A stretch of DNA of 64,000 nucleotides, taken from NCBI GenBank assembly GCA_030068145.1, contig JAPJBO010000148.1, positions 80,409 through 144,408 on the forward strand. Direction: 5' to 3'. Below, one piece after another: positions 1-20,700 of this stretch (the stretch's first letter is position 1; each line of letters starts with the position of its first letter). This DNA comes from Diplonema papillatum (Eukaryota > Euglenozoa > Diplonemea > Diplonemida > Diplonemidae). Under the pieces are notes generated by a model. That model did no database searches and was not told where the DNA came from. It worked only from the letters and a program-made list of their open reading frames with translations. A program made the translations under genes and the position numbers.

Positions 1-23
1 CGTTCATCGTTGGGTAGGAAATC

Positions 24-190
24 GTGGTTTCGTGTTCAGACAGAACCCTGCCTCAGGCACGTCTGTTTGATGCTAGCATCATGCTCCGAAGACGATGCTA
101 CGATGCTAGATGGAAAAGAAAAGGCGCCGTTGGACATATTTTTAGAGTTAAAGTTCGCTTGAGAATGGGATTCCAGAGTCTCCGGGCGAC
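24..190. repeat. Fragments of dispersed repeat families R2 and R3
   Basis: Positions 24-100 match a family (here R2) whose core is GATGCTAGCATCAAGTCTTC, preceded by a stretch like TTCGTGTTCAGGCAGAGCAC. Other copies lie near 2530-2620, 2890-2940, 7500-7650, 24945-24990, 29155-29220 and 55725-55800. Positions 138-190 match family R3, core AGTTCGCTTGAGATTCCGGG, also seen near 39915, 52065, 55200, 55410 and 62850. No gene is supported in the first 328 bases. Confidence 0.6.
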
Positions 191-235
191 CTTCGCCGAT
201 CGTCGAATGGGCTCTTTCAAAGCGAATAGGTAAGG

Positions 236-299
236 GGGGACGTTGTTATTGGTGCTGGTTTTGAGGGGAGGACGTTGTTATTGGTGCTGGTTTTGAGGG
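236..299. repeat. Two-copy 32-bp tandem repeat
   Basis: The sequence ACGTTGTTATTGGTGCTGGT occurs at about 240 and again 32 bases later, each followed by TTTTGAGGG. It lies just outside the foldback transposon that starts at 329. Confidence 0.7.
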
Positions 300-328
300 A
301 GGGAAGGGCACGCATGGCTTCTTCTATG

Positions 329-2305
329 CAGGGTTCGGGACGTGGATCCACGTGGAAATGGAAATCGTGGAAATGGAAATCGTGGAAATGGAAATCGTGG
401 AAATTTCCACGGATTTCCACGTTCCACTGCCCACACCGGTGAAATTATCAATTCCGCCAGTTGGGGTTTTTTGACGACTTACCCGACTGTGGAGACACAT
501 TTTCGACCACCATTTTGACCTTCTGGGGCTCAACCCCCAAGGTTCACCTTTTTCTCGGTTGTGAGTTAGTTTGAGGGAGAACACCCACCGAGCTGTCTGA
601 GGCTGTGAAGCACCAGAGTGTGGCCTTGGAGCTGGCACGGGAAAAGCTGACGACTATCGCCCCGCGAGCGCAACCAGGACCGCCGCTCTAAGAAATCCTC
701 TCGGAGGGAGCGAGGCCGGTCCCCAGACTGCGGAGTACCACCGTGCACGCCAGAGCCCCCATGTGCCGGTCGAGGCGCAGCGCAGCGGGAGAGCCTGATA
801 ATAGCACCAGTGCCACCACCGACGGCAGAAGAAACCGAGTCAGCGAGGACACGAGCCCTCCTGGGAGTGCGACGCCTGTGGGACACTGGGAGGGCCAGAG
901 GACTACGGTTCTCCTGCCCTCAGGCCCGAGTCAGGGCAGAGGACACAGCCGTGTGCGGGGCGTGTTTTGCGAAGAACCACAGCTTCGCCAACTTCGTAAA
1001 CGAAGTTGCCGGTTCCTTTGAAACTGCGTTCGCGCATTCGCGAGCTGCTCGCAGCCACAGCCGCCAGCTGCGGCTCGGAATAAAGAGTCGGATTGAGCCT
1101 GGGGCAAAGGCTGGGTCTCAAGAAGCTGCCGCAATTTGGCCGGCGCAAACACCGACACGAGCACCCGAACTGCAGACCCATCCTCTTCCTACCCCCACTG
1201 ACAGACCCGCAGACCCCTCCACCGTCAACGGGCCTGCGCCGTCCAGAACCGCTCGGCAGTCGTTTACTGAGTACAGTCCCGCTATTCCACTGACGACGGA
1301 ATCGGCAAGCGGCGCCAACGCTTGCAATGCTTCTTGACTGGCCTTACAGTTACACTGCCCACGCTCGAAAGTCTCAACCGGCCCTCGGGCTCAGCTGTTG
1401 GTCGCCGTCTGGCTCGGAGTGTTGTCCCGTTAGTCACGGGTCGGGCTTTTTGTTGTCGAGGCCCGATGAGGCGCAGTGCCTGCCGTTCTCTATGATGGAC
1501 TCGGCACTCTTCCGCTCCATCTCGAACCCGGTCGAGTTGCGCGGCAGCGGCGTGTGGGCGAAGCCGCTGTCGAGCGGCATTTCAAAACTCTGTCTGCGGC
1601 GACTCTGCCGTTATCGGAAAACTGGCCCAATAATCTTCAGGCCAGGTCTTCAGGGCAGACCTGCCAGTCACCTGGCAGCCCCAGGGCTGAGCAGGACTTT
1701 TGAGAGGGTTGTTGGACAGGGGCAGACGGTGGTGGCACTGGTGCTGTCATTCAGGCTCTCCCACTGCAGCTGCGCCTCGACCGGCACAGTTTCCTGGGGG
1801 GCTCTGGCGTGCGGCTGATGAGGCAAGGCCGCGTCTGCACGGGCAGTGTGGGCGCTGGCTTCGGTGCTGCGCCCAGCCGTGGCACGGCTGGGCGCTACTC
1901 CGCGGTCTGGGGACCAGCATCGCTCCCTCCCGAGAGGATTTCGTAGAGCAGCGGTCCTGGTTGCGGTCGCGGGGCGATAGTCGTCAGCTTGTCCCGTGCC
2001 AGCTCCAAGGCCACACTCTGGTGCTTCACAGCCTCAGACAGCTCGGTGGGTGTTTTCCTTCAAACTAACTCACAACCGAGAAAAAGACAACCGAGAAAAA
2101 GGTGAACCTTGGGGGTTGAGCCCCAGAAGGTCAAAATGGTGGTCGAAAATGTGTCTCCACAGTCGGGTAAGTCGTCAAAAAACCCCAACTGGCGGAATTG
2201 ATAATTTCACCGGTGTGGGCAGTGGAACGTGGAAATCCGTGGAAATTTCCACGATTTCCATTTCCACGATTTCCATTTCCACGTGGATCCACGTCCCGAA
2301 CCCTG
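329..2305. mobile_element. Foldback-type DNA transposon with ~500-bp terminal inverted repeats
   Basis: The element begins CAGGGTTCGGGACG at 329 and ends with the exact complement at 2305. The direct repeat TTCTATG flanks both sides (322-328 and 2306-2312). The inverted arms run from 329 to about 830 and from about 1722 to 2305. The right arm holds an extra ~90-bp stretch (about 1815-1905) absent from the left arm. Both arms carry a 12-bp minisatellite (GGAAATGGAAATC and its complement; about 352-405 and 2240-2288). The ~890-bp interior has overlapping GC-rich reading frames but no recognisable transposase, so it is probably non-autonomous. The CAGGG start and 7-bp (perhaps eroded 8-bp) target duplication suggest hAT ancestry; long arms are more typical of foldback or Mutator-like elements. 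Confidence 0.85.
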
Positions 2306-2382
2306 TTCTATGTACACTTTACTTGCTTGCTTAGCCATCCAGGTTCGTAACAATTTTATGACCGACACCAAGATCTCACAGG

Positions 2383-2940
2383 TCCCGCCTGCGCCGTGTT
2401 TCAGTCCTTCAAGCCACGGAGGGCGTGTAAGGCGGACCATCATCAGCGCGGAACCTGAGTGTCTGCAGACAGGACACAGCGGCGTGAGTCTGATTCGTCG
2501 AAGGGGGGTATGAAACCTGGACGGGGGGAAAAGCTTAGTTACATGTTTAGGCAGCACTGTCACTCATGCATGTTTGATCTAGCACCAAGTCTTCCTCGAA
2601 GAAGATGTTATTGGTTTTGAGGGATAAGGAAAAGGTAAGACATCTTTTTGCGGTGGCCCCCTGCGCTGGTCTGGTAGTTTGTGCTACCTCCGTTCTTTTT
2701 CACGTTGGGGAGGGGAGTTGTAAGAACGTGCTTGGAATGGGGATGTGCTCAACACCGCACTGGTCCCGTCTGCGCCGTGTTTCGGTCCTTTGAGCCACGG
2801 ACACATAAGGCGGACCATCATCAGCGCGGAACCTGAGCAGCGGCGTGAGTCTGATGTGTCAAAGTGGGGTATGAAACCTGGACGGGGGGGAAAGCTTAGT
2901 TTCATGTTTAGGCAGAGCACTGCCTCTCATGCTGTCTATG
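2383..2940. repeat. Cluster of dispersed repeats R1 and R2
   Basis: Family R1 (core GGACCATCATCAGCGCGGAA, preceded by GAACGTGCTTGGAATGG and CCGTCTGCGCCGTGTTTC) occurs here partially at 2383-2510 and almost fully at 2703-2880. Each copy is followed by R2 sequence (2530-2620 and 2890-2940), so the two families form a repeated pair. R1 recurs near 4265, 4672, 42660, 43390, 46270, 52145, 56320, 59630 and 61008. I see no tRNA-like A or B box in it. Confidence 0.75.
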
Positions 2941-3204
2941 GTGGTGGGATGTAGGTACTCCTCAGCGAGTGCATACTGTGTGTATACAGGGTGCCAATAT
3001 GGTCCTCAGGAGGTCTGATGCCTAGATACCGATGGGTCCCAATATGGGACCACTTATGGAGCAGGTATCAACCCACCTACGTGCACTGTGGTATACACCA
3101 CACACCCACAGGTACTCTATACAGCATCATGCTGTATGTGGAGGTTGTGTGTACGTGGTGTGCAGGGTCCCAATATAGGCCCATATTGGATCCCAGGGCT
3201 CCTT

Positions 3205-3675
3205 CTAATGCGTGGTTGACGCTAGCATCAGGTCTTCTTGGAGGAAGATGGTGTGCGGGGCGGACGAGGGGCAAAAGCACACCTTTCCCTTCCACCCGGC
3301 GTTGACGTGATCCTCGCGCTCCCCGTGGCGGACCAAGTGGCAGACCGACGCTTTGCCCTTGGTGTACTTGAAGGGCAACGCCCCCTGCCCCGGCGGAGAG
3401 GCGCCGGCGCACAGTTCCCCGTCCGCCGCCGCCGCCGGCTGCGAGTCGGCATCGGTTCCGTCAGCGCCCGCTTCGGGTTCCTTGCAGTCGCCCGCCGGGG
3501 CAACCGCGCCGGTGAGCACCCGCACGTAGTGCCGGAGGAACTCCCAGAGGTTGGTCCACAGCGCCCACAGCCACCGCGCGAGCGGCAGGTCTGCGCTGGA
3601 AGCAGTTCCATCGGTCGGATCGACGTCGTCCTGTCGCTTTGCCGGGCGAGAGCGAGCGCCGCGCTTCTTCGGCAT
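3205..3675 (-). CDS. Unrecognised 156-residue ORF, W-rich segment and C-terminal Cys/His residues
   Basis: Not recognised. It opens at a real ATG with a basic N-terminus (MPKKRGARSRPAKR), followed by an acidic/Ser stretch. A Trp-rich hydrophobic segment (about residues 32-58, including RWLWALWTNLWEF) could be a membrane or amphipathic helix. An Ala/Asp/Pro-rich linker leads to a patch of Cys and His residues (SVCHLVRHGE, KVCFCP). GC content matches the recognised exons and falls off outside the ORF. The last ~15 residues are encoded by dispersed repeat R2, so the true exon end probably lies before it, at a splice donor I cannot place, or the gene was truncated by the repeat. It is on the same strand as all recognised host genes. 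Confidence 0.45.
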   Translation of the reverse strand: MPKKRGARSRPAKRQDDVDPTDGTASSADLPLARWLWALWTNLWEFLRHYVRVLTGAVAPAGDCKEPEAGADGTDADSQPAAAADGELCAGASPPGQGALPFKYTKGKASVCHLVRHGEREDHVNAGWKGKVCFCPSSAPHTIFLQEDLMLASTTH

Positions 3676-3740
3676 AAAACGGGGGGTGGGTTGGGGGGTG
3701 GGGGGGGGGACTGAAAGTTTTTGCGTTTTGGAGTCAAGTG

Positions 3741-3840
3741 ATAGTTCTGGTCTCGTGCCCTGACTACAGTTTTCTGGTCTCGTCTCGTGCCCTGACTACA
3801 GCTTTCTCGTCTCGTCTCGTGCCCTGACTACATCTTTCTA
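3741..3840. repeat. ~33-bp tandem repeat, three units
   Basis: Three units of TCTCGTGCCCTGACTACA, each followed by a short TTTCT-type spacer, lie upstream of the ORF that starts at 3675 on the minus strand. Confidence 0.75.
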
Positions 3841-5774
3841 CCCAGTGCGCCGCACTGCACCGATCCGCCGCCCACACTGGACGAGATCCGTGTGTAGAAA
3901 CACCAGAGACGGGGTCTCGTGAAGGACTCGGCACCTGCTGCATTAAAGCGAGTCAAATCTTGTAGCCACTCCATCCAGTTTGCTGAGCATTGCGCGACGG
4001 TTCCACTGATGAGGTTCATCTGGTCCGCCGTGCCTGCCGCAAGTCTCGAAAGACAGACGGCGCTCGGCGTACCGTTTGAACCTTCAGACGACGGCGAGTC
4101 GGAAACTGCAGTTCGCGGGGGAAATGGAAACGGAAAGAAGAACTTTTGCGATTGCTTTCCCTCCGTGTTTCTCACGGTGGGTAAAGGAAGGGGGGGGTGT
4201 CGACGAACGATTGTGGGATGTCGCTAACGAGGGCAGTGCGAGGACGGAGAGGTGCGGGGCTGCGAAAAACGTGCGTTGCAACGGCATGTGCACAACACGT
4301 TCGGTCCTTGGAGAGACCAGGGCGGGACGTCATCAGCGCAGGTATCCGCAGACAGGTCAGCGGTATGAGCCTGGTTTGTCGTAGCTCGCCACAGCCAGGG
4401 CCACCCACGCCGCAGGAGAATCCGTCTCGGGAAGAACGTCCCTACAAGCGTGCCTGAGCACCCAGTTGAAAAACTCAGGGTGGCTACCCTACTTTGTGAC
4501 GGCGGCTCACTAGAACGCACTGGCTTAACTTCCTTTACGGTGGCAATCTGTGAATTAGACGCCGCAGAATACACCAGCTAGCGGCTATCGGGGAAATGTT
4601 GCGAGGGAGTAATCCTGCGAGCTGAGGCCAGAGACGCGTACACGAAGTACCCCATTCGATGGGAAGAAAGCAGGAATGTGCTTGGAATGATGTGTTGCTC
4701 AACACGGTGTTTTATATGCACCGTGTTTGCGGCCTTCTCAGCTACGGACACGTGTGGGAAGGAGGTAGGGACGATCCTCGTCTTTTTCGTCGGCAAAAAA
4801 GAAAGAGAGAAGGGCGGGGGAGACAAAAGGACACCCCCAGTGGCTCATTGCGTCGGAAATCGGCGCCCTATACCTACTGCGATTTGCCCCCCCCCCCCTC
4901 CCCCGCGACATCTTGAAACTGCCGGCGGCGCCTCTGTTTTTCGCACCAGCAGCTGGATTTTTAAAAGAAACGGGAGAGTCCTGCTAATCTGCCGCCCGCC
5001 GCGCACGAACAGGCACGCGCCTTGTATCCTCTCATCCTTTCCGTTGTCGGACGCAGACAGGGGCACCCCACGTCTGATTGTGGTAAAACAAGACCCCTCG
5101 GGCTTCTGGAGGCGTACAGCTCCACGCATCCACTGTGCGTTTCCATCCAAATTATACAGTATCACACGCGAAAATTCAAGCCCCGATAACGAACTGTAGC
5201 CCTGTAGATTGTGTTAACGCCGGACCTCAGGCCTCTAGAGGCGGACAGCTCTACATCCACTATGTGCTTCCTGAAGCCTCTGATAGAACACACACAAGCG
5301 AGAGCGAAGCCCGAGAACAACCTGCAGCCACGGTGTTGTGGCAATGCAGTACTTCGTCGGACCTCTTGACAGATCCGCAAAGTCCATCATTTCTCTCCGA
5401 AGTCAATAAGAACACACGCAAATAAGTACAAACTAGCCAACGCAAATTGTGGCCACGACCTCGGGGCCTCCAGCCGCAACTCGAGTCCTGGAGCTCCTTT
5501 TTGGCCCCGGGTGCCAGATCAGACTCTGCCCCGCCGGCGCCCTAACGGCAGCCTTCAAGCTAAACCATTACACAACGGCCCCCCCTCCCCTTTGCACTAA
5601 TAAAACATTTTTTGACGTCATCCCATACTGTACGCCGGCCCCGAAGCCCTGTCTGTGCGCCCGAAAACGGGCCCTAAACGGTTTTTGGCGGGTTAAGTGG
5701 AGGTGAAGGGGCCTCAGAAGGCACACAAGTGGGCCCAGGTGGGGTTGCGGGGCCAGCGTAATCCAGTTAAAGCT
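3841..5774. other. No supported gene; R1 fragments and a diverged duplication
   Basis: R1-like pieces lie at about 4265-4400 and 4672-4760. A diverged duplication pairs about 5082-5145 with 5213-5275, sharing patterns such as GGAGGCGTACAGCTC / AGAGGCGGACAGCTC. Reading frames here are short and overlap on both strands without codon bias or recognisable domains. Confidence 0.5.
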
Positions 5775-5775
5775 G

Positions 5776-5925
5776 GAGTTAAACAGCGGGTATCACACCC
5801 GCTTTTCGGGTATGGAAAAATACGCGCCTTGGTCGTGGCACACCCGCTTTTCGGGTGTGACTCGGGCACACCCTCTTTAACTCCAGCTTCTGAGGCTGGA
5901 CCTCACCGTGTAAGACCGCTGCAGC
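5776..5925. mobile_element. Small palindromic MITE, family R9
   Basis: The arms AGCTGGAGTTAAA (5776) and TTTAACTCCAGCT (about 5876) are inverted. The interior repeats CCCGCTTTTCGGGT twice, and the right end continues with CTTCTGAGGCTGGACCTCAC. Related copies are at 47692-47912 (inverted orientation) and 52860-52945 (partial). It has no coding capacity. Confidence 0.7.
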
Positions 5926-6232
5926 CTTCGGGGGAAAATCTTAGTTTGACCCGGGGTCAGATGTGTACGTTGAAAAAAGGCAACCGAGCTGGAGGGTGGA
6001 CGAGCAGAGTGAAGACACGTCTAAATCCATCCATGCTTTTGCTGCTGGGAACAGACTTGCCACGAAACCTTCAACGAGCCTCGGGTTCCCCGGAATGGAG
6101 GAGACTGTCAAGCGTTTGAAGACGGCTTTTTCCGCGCCCTGGACGACCTCCATCCCCCCTCCGTCCGGAAGGGGTTGATCAGCATTCCACAGCACGGCTA
6201 CAACACAACGAATGCGGTCCTGCATCGGTGCT

Positions 6233-6273
6233 GGGTCTCAGACCTCCTCCGGGAGGTCTGAGACCCTTTTTTT
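6233..6273 (+). terminator. Perfect 15-bp hairpin followed by T7
   Basis: GGGTCTCAGACCTCC (6233-6247) pairs perfectly with 6252-6266 across a 4-base loop, and seven T residues follow directly. The shape resembles an RNA terminator (Pol III also stops at T runs), but no RNA gene is recognisable upstream, so the role is unproven. It sits 8 bp left of the transposon starting at 6281. Confidence 0.4.
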
Positions 6274-6280
6274 GTTGATG

Positions 6281-7169
6281 TGAGCCAATTCACCTACCCC
6301 CCCTGAAAACGACCTGAGCTCGCTTACGCGGCACCTTATGCGACACCGAAGTCAAGACGCAAGCAGCGAGCGCCGGTGAAGAAGCAGCCGACCCCGAGGC
6401 GCCACGAAAGGAAGCGGCGGATGCCGGCACCGACACCGCCATCAAGAACGCCGCAGAAGGCGACGGTACCGGGACGGCCGCTGGCAACGAAGCGGCGGCG
6501 GAAAGACTCGCCATTATTCCGAGGCGGACAGAGGTGCAAGATAAGGCACCCTCACCACAACGTGAGACAGAATCAAAAGAACGAAACCGAACACGAAAAC
6601 GGCTTCCGGGGTCTAATGTGCCCGAACATTGCGTTTGTTGTGAGATTTCTCAAAAGCTCGTCGTCATGTTGCGTTAGTGGAGAGTCATTTGCAAGCAAAT
6701 GAGTACACTAAGCACGCAAAAGCTCGCGGCATTGAGTCGGGACAACGGAGTCAGGAGGGGTCGAAGAGAGGTGGCACGAAACGACCGAACAAACGCCGGA
6801 CACATGACACGGTGCGCTTTAAGAGGTAATCACGAAAGAGAGCAGATGCAGATTCTCGCCACAGATTCTTTGCATTTTAACCCAAACGCTAACGCGGCGA
6901 ATACACTCGAATGCGCTCGATTTTCGCTCGATTCTACAACGCTCTACTAAACTGACGAAGCTGGACGAGCAGTAGGAAGAGCGAAGCACCAAGCGCGCGC
7001 CGACCAATACGAGCTGAAGAGGCGAACGCGTGCCACATCACGAGCGAAGAGGTGCCCGCGACGCCGGCGATGCAGATTATCGCCACAGATTCTTTTGCAT
7101 TAGCAATCCAAAGGGGTACGTCTTACAACGCTCGGCAACATTCGATCGGGCAGGGGGTGAATTGGCTCA
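6281..7169. mobile_element. TIR DNA transposon, TGAGCC family, copy 1 (non-autonomous)
   Basis: The left end TGAGCCAATTCACCTACC (6281) is mirrored at the right end, 7151-7169. A second copy is at 59705-60648. Both contain a Lys/Arg/Pro-rich frame near the left third and, near the right end, the sequence CAGATTATCGCCACAGATTC (here once at 6846 and again at 7072). No transposase is recognisable. Flanks TTTGTTGATG and AACATGTTGC do not give a clear target duplication for this copy, unlike copy 2. Confidence 0.7.
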
Positions 7170-8889
7170 AACATGTTGCAATGTTTTGACAAGGAAAGAA
7201 AAAGAAGAACAACCCAAGAAAGCAGGAACCAACGCTTGCTTGCGGGAGACACGAGTGTTTGCCCCGCAACTTGGCTTTGGCCCCACACGAGCCGCTGTAA
7301 CGCAGCTTCGTCTTGGGTCTCCTACGATACTCGACACACAAATAGATACTATCCTTCTCGTGGACCGTACCCTATCTCGAAAAAGCGCGACACGGAAAAA
7401 CGCACAGCGGCAACCCATGAAAACAGGATGCCGAAAGAATACCTTCGCGATAACACGCTTGTATCCCACTGAGTACGGAGCGGGCGGGTGGGGGAAATAT
7501 TGGCTTAATGCTGAGGCAGAGCACTGCCCCTCGTGCAGTGCATGCCTGATGCTAGCCTCAAGTCTTCTGGGGGCAAAATCTTAGTTTCGTGTTCAGGCGC
7601 TTGCCTCTCATGTGTTTGATGCTAGCATCAAGTCTTCTTCGCAGAATGCAGAGTCTTATTTTCTGTTCTTTTCTTTCTTTCGTTGTCGACAACTTTTTTC
7701 TTCGGACGTCTCTTCCATGCCTTCCATTCCAGAATACGGAGTCGTCTGATTCCAGAAATGAGGAGCGCGTTGGAAAGGTTTCCACACAGCGAACCCTGGT
7801 GTATTTTTTTAACGTGTCCATCCGGAGCAGGCTCCTGCCATTTTTGGCCTAAACGCATGTCCGTACAGGAAGATGCGGCTGACTGTTCTTAGTCCTGTTG
7901 GTTTCGGACGTTCACTGCGATCAGAATCCTGATGGACGACCAGTCTGTCCATCCGATCTGGTGCTGAGCCATCAGGACACGAACCCCCATGCCTTAGAAG
8001 CGGGGGCGATGTGGGTTCAATTGACCGCCAGAAACAGAGAGGATTGTCGAGTAGACGACACACGACTTCGAGCCAGCCGGTCCTTTATTTCCACCTCTGG
8101 CAGAGTCTTCTTACACAGACGCCTAGAGACGCGAAAAGCAAAGAGCCGTACGCATTTCGTTCATTCCAGCGCTGGCCTTTTGCGGCTTGTCGTTGGCCTT
8201 GGACTAAAAATGGAGCTGGATATCACCAGCCGGTCCTCATCATCATCATCGTCCATCGCATCGGGATCGTCTTCGGACGACGTTATCATGTAACCCCCCT
8301 ATGACCACCTATGACAATGCAAGCCTACCCCTCGTGGTACCTGCATTTTAAGTTCACACCGCTAACAACTCGAGAGGGCAACCAAGTGATGCGGGCGTAC
8401 ACGGCTGCTGAGCAGGGCATTTTCACTACGACGCCTGGACGGGGCTGGAAGTCGGCTCCGATAATGAGAGTGTGCAACAACTCAAGCTGTCGGATGCACC
8501 GGTCTTTCCCTCCACCACTGCCGAAGCAGCCGCAGCGCGCCCTTCCCCCTAACTGGCTTGGGGAGGCGGCGTCACCCAATCTGTCATTTAGCTCCTTATG
8601 ACTGCGGCCCCTCCGGCGGTGACTTGACGGGAGCACCTGAGTTTCGCCGGGTCGCGATACTCTATAATCCGCCACCCAGAATCCCGAAAACGGATGATGC
8701 CAGGCGTGCGTAGGCACATTTCGTTCATGCCACTGAGGACCGTCTGATGCGCATCGTTCGTCTACCTTCTACCAATCAGCGGGACGTGTAAACTACTAGG
8801 GCAACTAAGAGACACGCAGACGTGGGTCTACGCCGCTGCTGAGCAGCGGCATTCTCACTACGCGCGCTTACTTAGAGACACCGCGACGC
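7170..8889. other. No supported gene; two R2 copies
   Basis: Two tandem R2 copies lie at about 7500-7650, each with GATGCTAGC and an AGTCTTCT run. The rest (7650-8889) has only short frames; one ends in a Ser-rich stretch near 8290 but shows nothing recognisable. Confidence 0.5.
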
Positions 8890-9180
8890 CTACAGTAGCG
8901 AGGCTGCAGCTCTCCGTGGAACCTGCGGGCCTGCATCGGGTGCGATGCGAGCGACGTGAGGATGAACGAGATGTTGTTCGCGTTGACCATGTACCCGCCA
9001 CCATAGCCGTCCGGCACCACCTCGCCGAACCCCCACGCTTGGAAGTGCTCGCAAGTGCTCGCTGCCGAGGGCCGACGTGCTGATACGACCGGGAGACCAC
9101 TGGGTTCTTGAACAAGTCGGGCATCCCGCCTCGAAGCTCAGCAGAGCAGGTGCCTGTCGCACTTCATCGCCCGCGACGCC
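8890..9180 (-). pseudogene. Truncated copy of CRAT exon 4 (distal)
   Basis: This matches the last ~100 codons of the CRAT final exon (9877-10431) but has lost internal stretches, including the part encoding the VISTSAL region and residues near the C-terminus. The stop-equivalent triplet is at 8890-8892, 436 bp beyond that of the next copy. It lies on the 3' side of the gene on the same strand. The junction at about 9169-9180 joins sequence around CGCGACGCC to the tail, a short shared motif that suggests microhomology-mediated rearrangement. Confidence 0.8.
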
Positions 9181-9325
9181 TGTAGACGCGAGGCGATGGC
9201 TGCCGTGTACATAGTCCGTGTTTCAAGACGGGTACCACCTTCTAGTAAGCAGCGGGAACATGCCTACAACTCAAAAGAGCGACTAAGAGACCCGCAAAGC
9301 CAGGAAAGCGATGCCACCGCGGCGC

Positions 9326-9700
9326 CTACAGACGCGAGGCGAGGGCAGCCGTGCACATTTCGTGCACGTCGGCGAGCGCCTTCTGCAGCTCCCCGTGGAA
9401 CCTGCTGGCCGGCACAGGGTGCGACGCGAGCGAAGTGAGGATGAACGAGATGTTGTTCGCGTTGACCATGTACCCGACGCCATAGCCGTCTGGCACTACC
9501 TCGCCGAACCCCCACGCTTGGAAGTGCTTGCAAGTGCTCGCTGCCGAGGGCCGACGTGCTGATACGACCGGGAGACCACTGGGTTCTTGAACAAGTCGGG
9601 CATCTCGCCTCGAAGCTCAGCAGAGCAGGTGTCTGTCGCACTTCATCGCCCGCGACGCCTGTAGACGCGAGGCGATGGCTGCCGTGTACTTTTCGTTTAT
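9326..9700 (-). pseudogene. Truncated copy of CRAT exon 4 (proximal)
   Basis: A second partial copy of the CRAT last exon, with its stop-equivalent at 9326-9328, 551 bp from the gene's stop. It keeps sequence for the catalytic-tunnel strand (VVPDGYGVGYMVN) and the C-terminus but has lost the segment near DPVFSRSSSWVISTS, so the frame is broken. Its 3' flank (about 9242-9325) closely matches the gene's own 3' flank (about 9790-9876). The duplicated unit therefore included 3' untranslated or flanking DNA and was copied at the DNA level. A small extra tail fragment lies at about 9650-9700. Confidence 0.85.
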
Positions 9701-9876
9701 GCCAGCAAGGAGTGCGGCTTGTGGGTTTGACACCCTAAGCCTCGCACACGTGATAGACTCCTTAGTCCGTGTTTCAAGACGGGTACCACCTTCTAGCAAG
9801 CAGCGGGAACATGCCAACAACTCAAAAGAGCGACTAAGAGACCCGCAAAGCCAGGAAAGCGATGCCACCGCGGCGC

Positions 9877-19494
<9,618 letters not shown>

Positions 19495-19685
19495 CGTGTC
19501 TCTTCTTTTAAACCTTTTTCCTTCCTGAAGGCTGATACGGTAAATTTAGGTCCATAGGTGGTAAAGGCACTTCCCGATGATGGACAACAATTTGGCGGTG
19601 GCAACCCTGCACTACTGAAATCCCTTTGATTTCTGCGCGACGGGGGTTGTTATAGAGAGTAAGCTTTTTTGGGGCGACTCGCGGG

Positions 19686-19985
19686 GGCAAACTGGTAGAA
19701 GTAGGACACCCAGACGACGACGGAGTCGCGGTACCCGAAGTACGACAGCTCGTTCCACCAGTCGATCAGCCAAGACGACGAAGTGGTCGAGGCGGCCTGG
19801 CGCTTGAGGCGGTCTTGCAGGTTTCGGCTGATGTCAGACGTCAGGAACTCGACGGCGTACTTCTTCGTGGTCTCCCACTCCTGCGGCGAGCACAGCGTGC
19901 GCACCGAGTTGAGGTATCTGCGGCTTGTTCGGCCCGAACGCAATCTGCGGCGGACCCGCGTCGCCGCATACCCGCTTCATGAGCA
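19686..19985 (-). pseudogene. Partial copy of CRAT exon 1 with internal deletion
   Basis: Encodes LNSVRTLCSPQEWETTKKYA through FYQFAP as in exon 1 (19080-19315), then jumps ~97 bp of exon sequence to the part matching 19414-19465. It lies 5' of the gene, the opposite side from the exon 4 copies. Confidence 0.88.
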
Positions 19986-20505
19986 CTTCGCACGTTTAGA
20001 AAGCGCGAGCCGGTGAACACACGCCCGATCGTTGGTCGCAGGGGAGATAATTTGTGTGAACGTGAAAAAGAGCAGAACACATGAGAGACACACAACTCCT
20101 CACGAAGGGTGCATTGTAGGATGAAGTGGCTCAGAAGGCAGAGGTCGCCAAGCCTTGCGTCGGCTCGGCGATTAACGCAAAATCGATCGAGGGGAGCGAG
20201 GGCGGGCCCTTCTGTTTCCGAATCGTCCCCTTCCAACCTTGCTTCTGAAGCCAGTGGATTTCAAACACTCGGGGCTCGTCGCCCAATACCTCTTGTCTCT
20301 CGTTAGGTCCTCACTCGACCCCCTAAACGCACTGAAGGTGCTCAAACAAGTTTGTAAGAAAAGAGAGAGCGAGTAAGAGTGCAGGGACCATCTCTCGACG
20401 AGTTTCCGGTCTCCTCACTTCCTCACGTACTTCTACGGTGACCGCAGGGCGTCCAGTCGGAGGCGTGTGGCGGCGGGCCGTGGGTGACGGCGCCGTAGGT
20501 ACAGC
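19986..20505. other. No supported gene
   Basis: Spacer between the CRAT exon copy and the transporter array. Only short overlapping frames, with nothing recognised. Confidence 0.5.
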
Positions 20506-20509
20506 CCGT

Positions 20510-20700
20510 GGTATCCTGGCTGTCTAGTTGGCTTTCTAGCAGGGAAGAAGGGGTGAACTCTGCTTTCATGTCGGCATGACTTCTGTTCGTGATCGACAAG
20601 GAACACACGACCGTCGACGACTTGGTACACCTCTGCTGCCTGGCGGGCGATCGGTGCACTCCGTTCACCGTCTACGAACTGCGAGTACGGCTCGCGGGAG
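20510..20700 (+). pseudogene. Inverted fragment of the receptor-cyclase C-terminal exon
   Basis: On the plus strand this encodes IDKEHTTVDDLVHLCC and LAGDRCTPFTVYELR, matching IDEEHTNFDVLFRPLCFCC and LAGDRCTPFTVYQLR of the cyclase last exon (about 27960-28090, minus strand). Its left part matches the spacer between cyclase 3' repeats (GCATGACTTCTGT and neighbours). It is fused directly to transporter-derived sequence at about 20700, so two genes' fragments have been joined 6 kb from the source. Confidence 0.85.

Noticed and set aside
2703-2880. R1 as a tRNA-derived SINE
   Set aside because: No convincing A or B box and no A-tail or T-run at either end.
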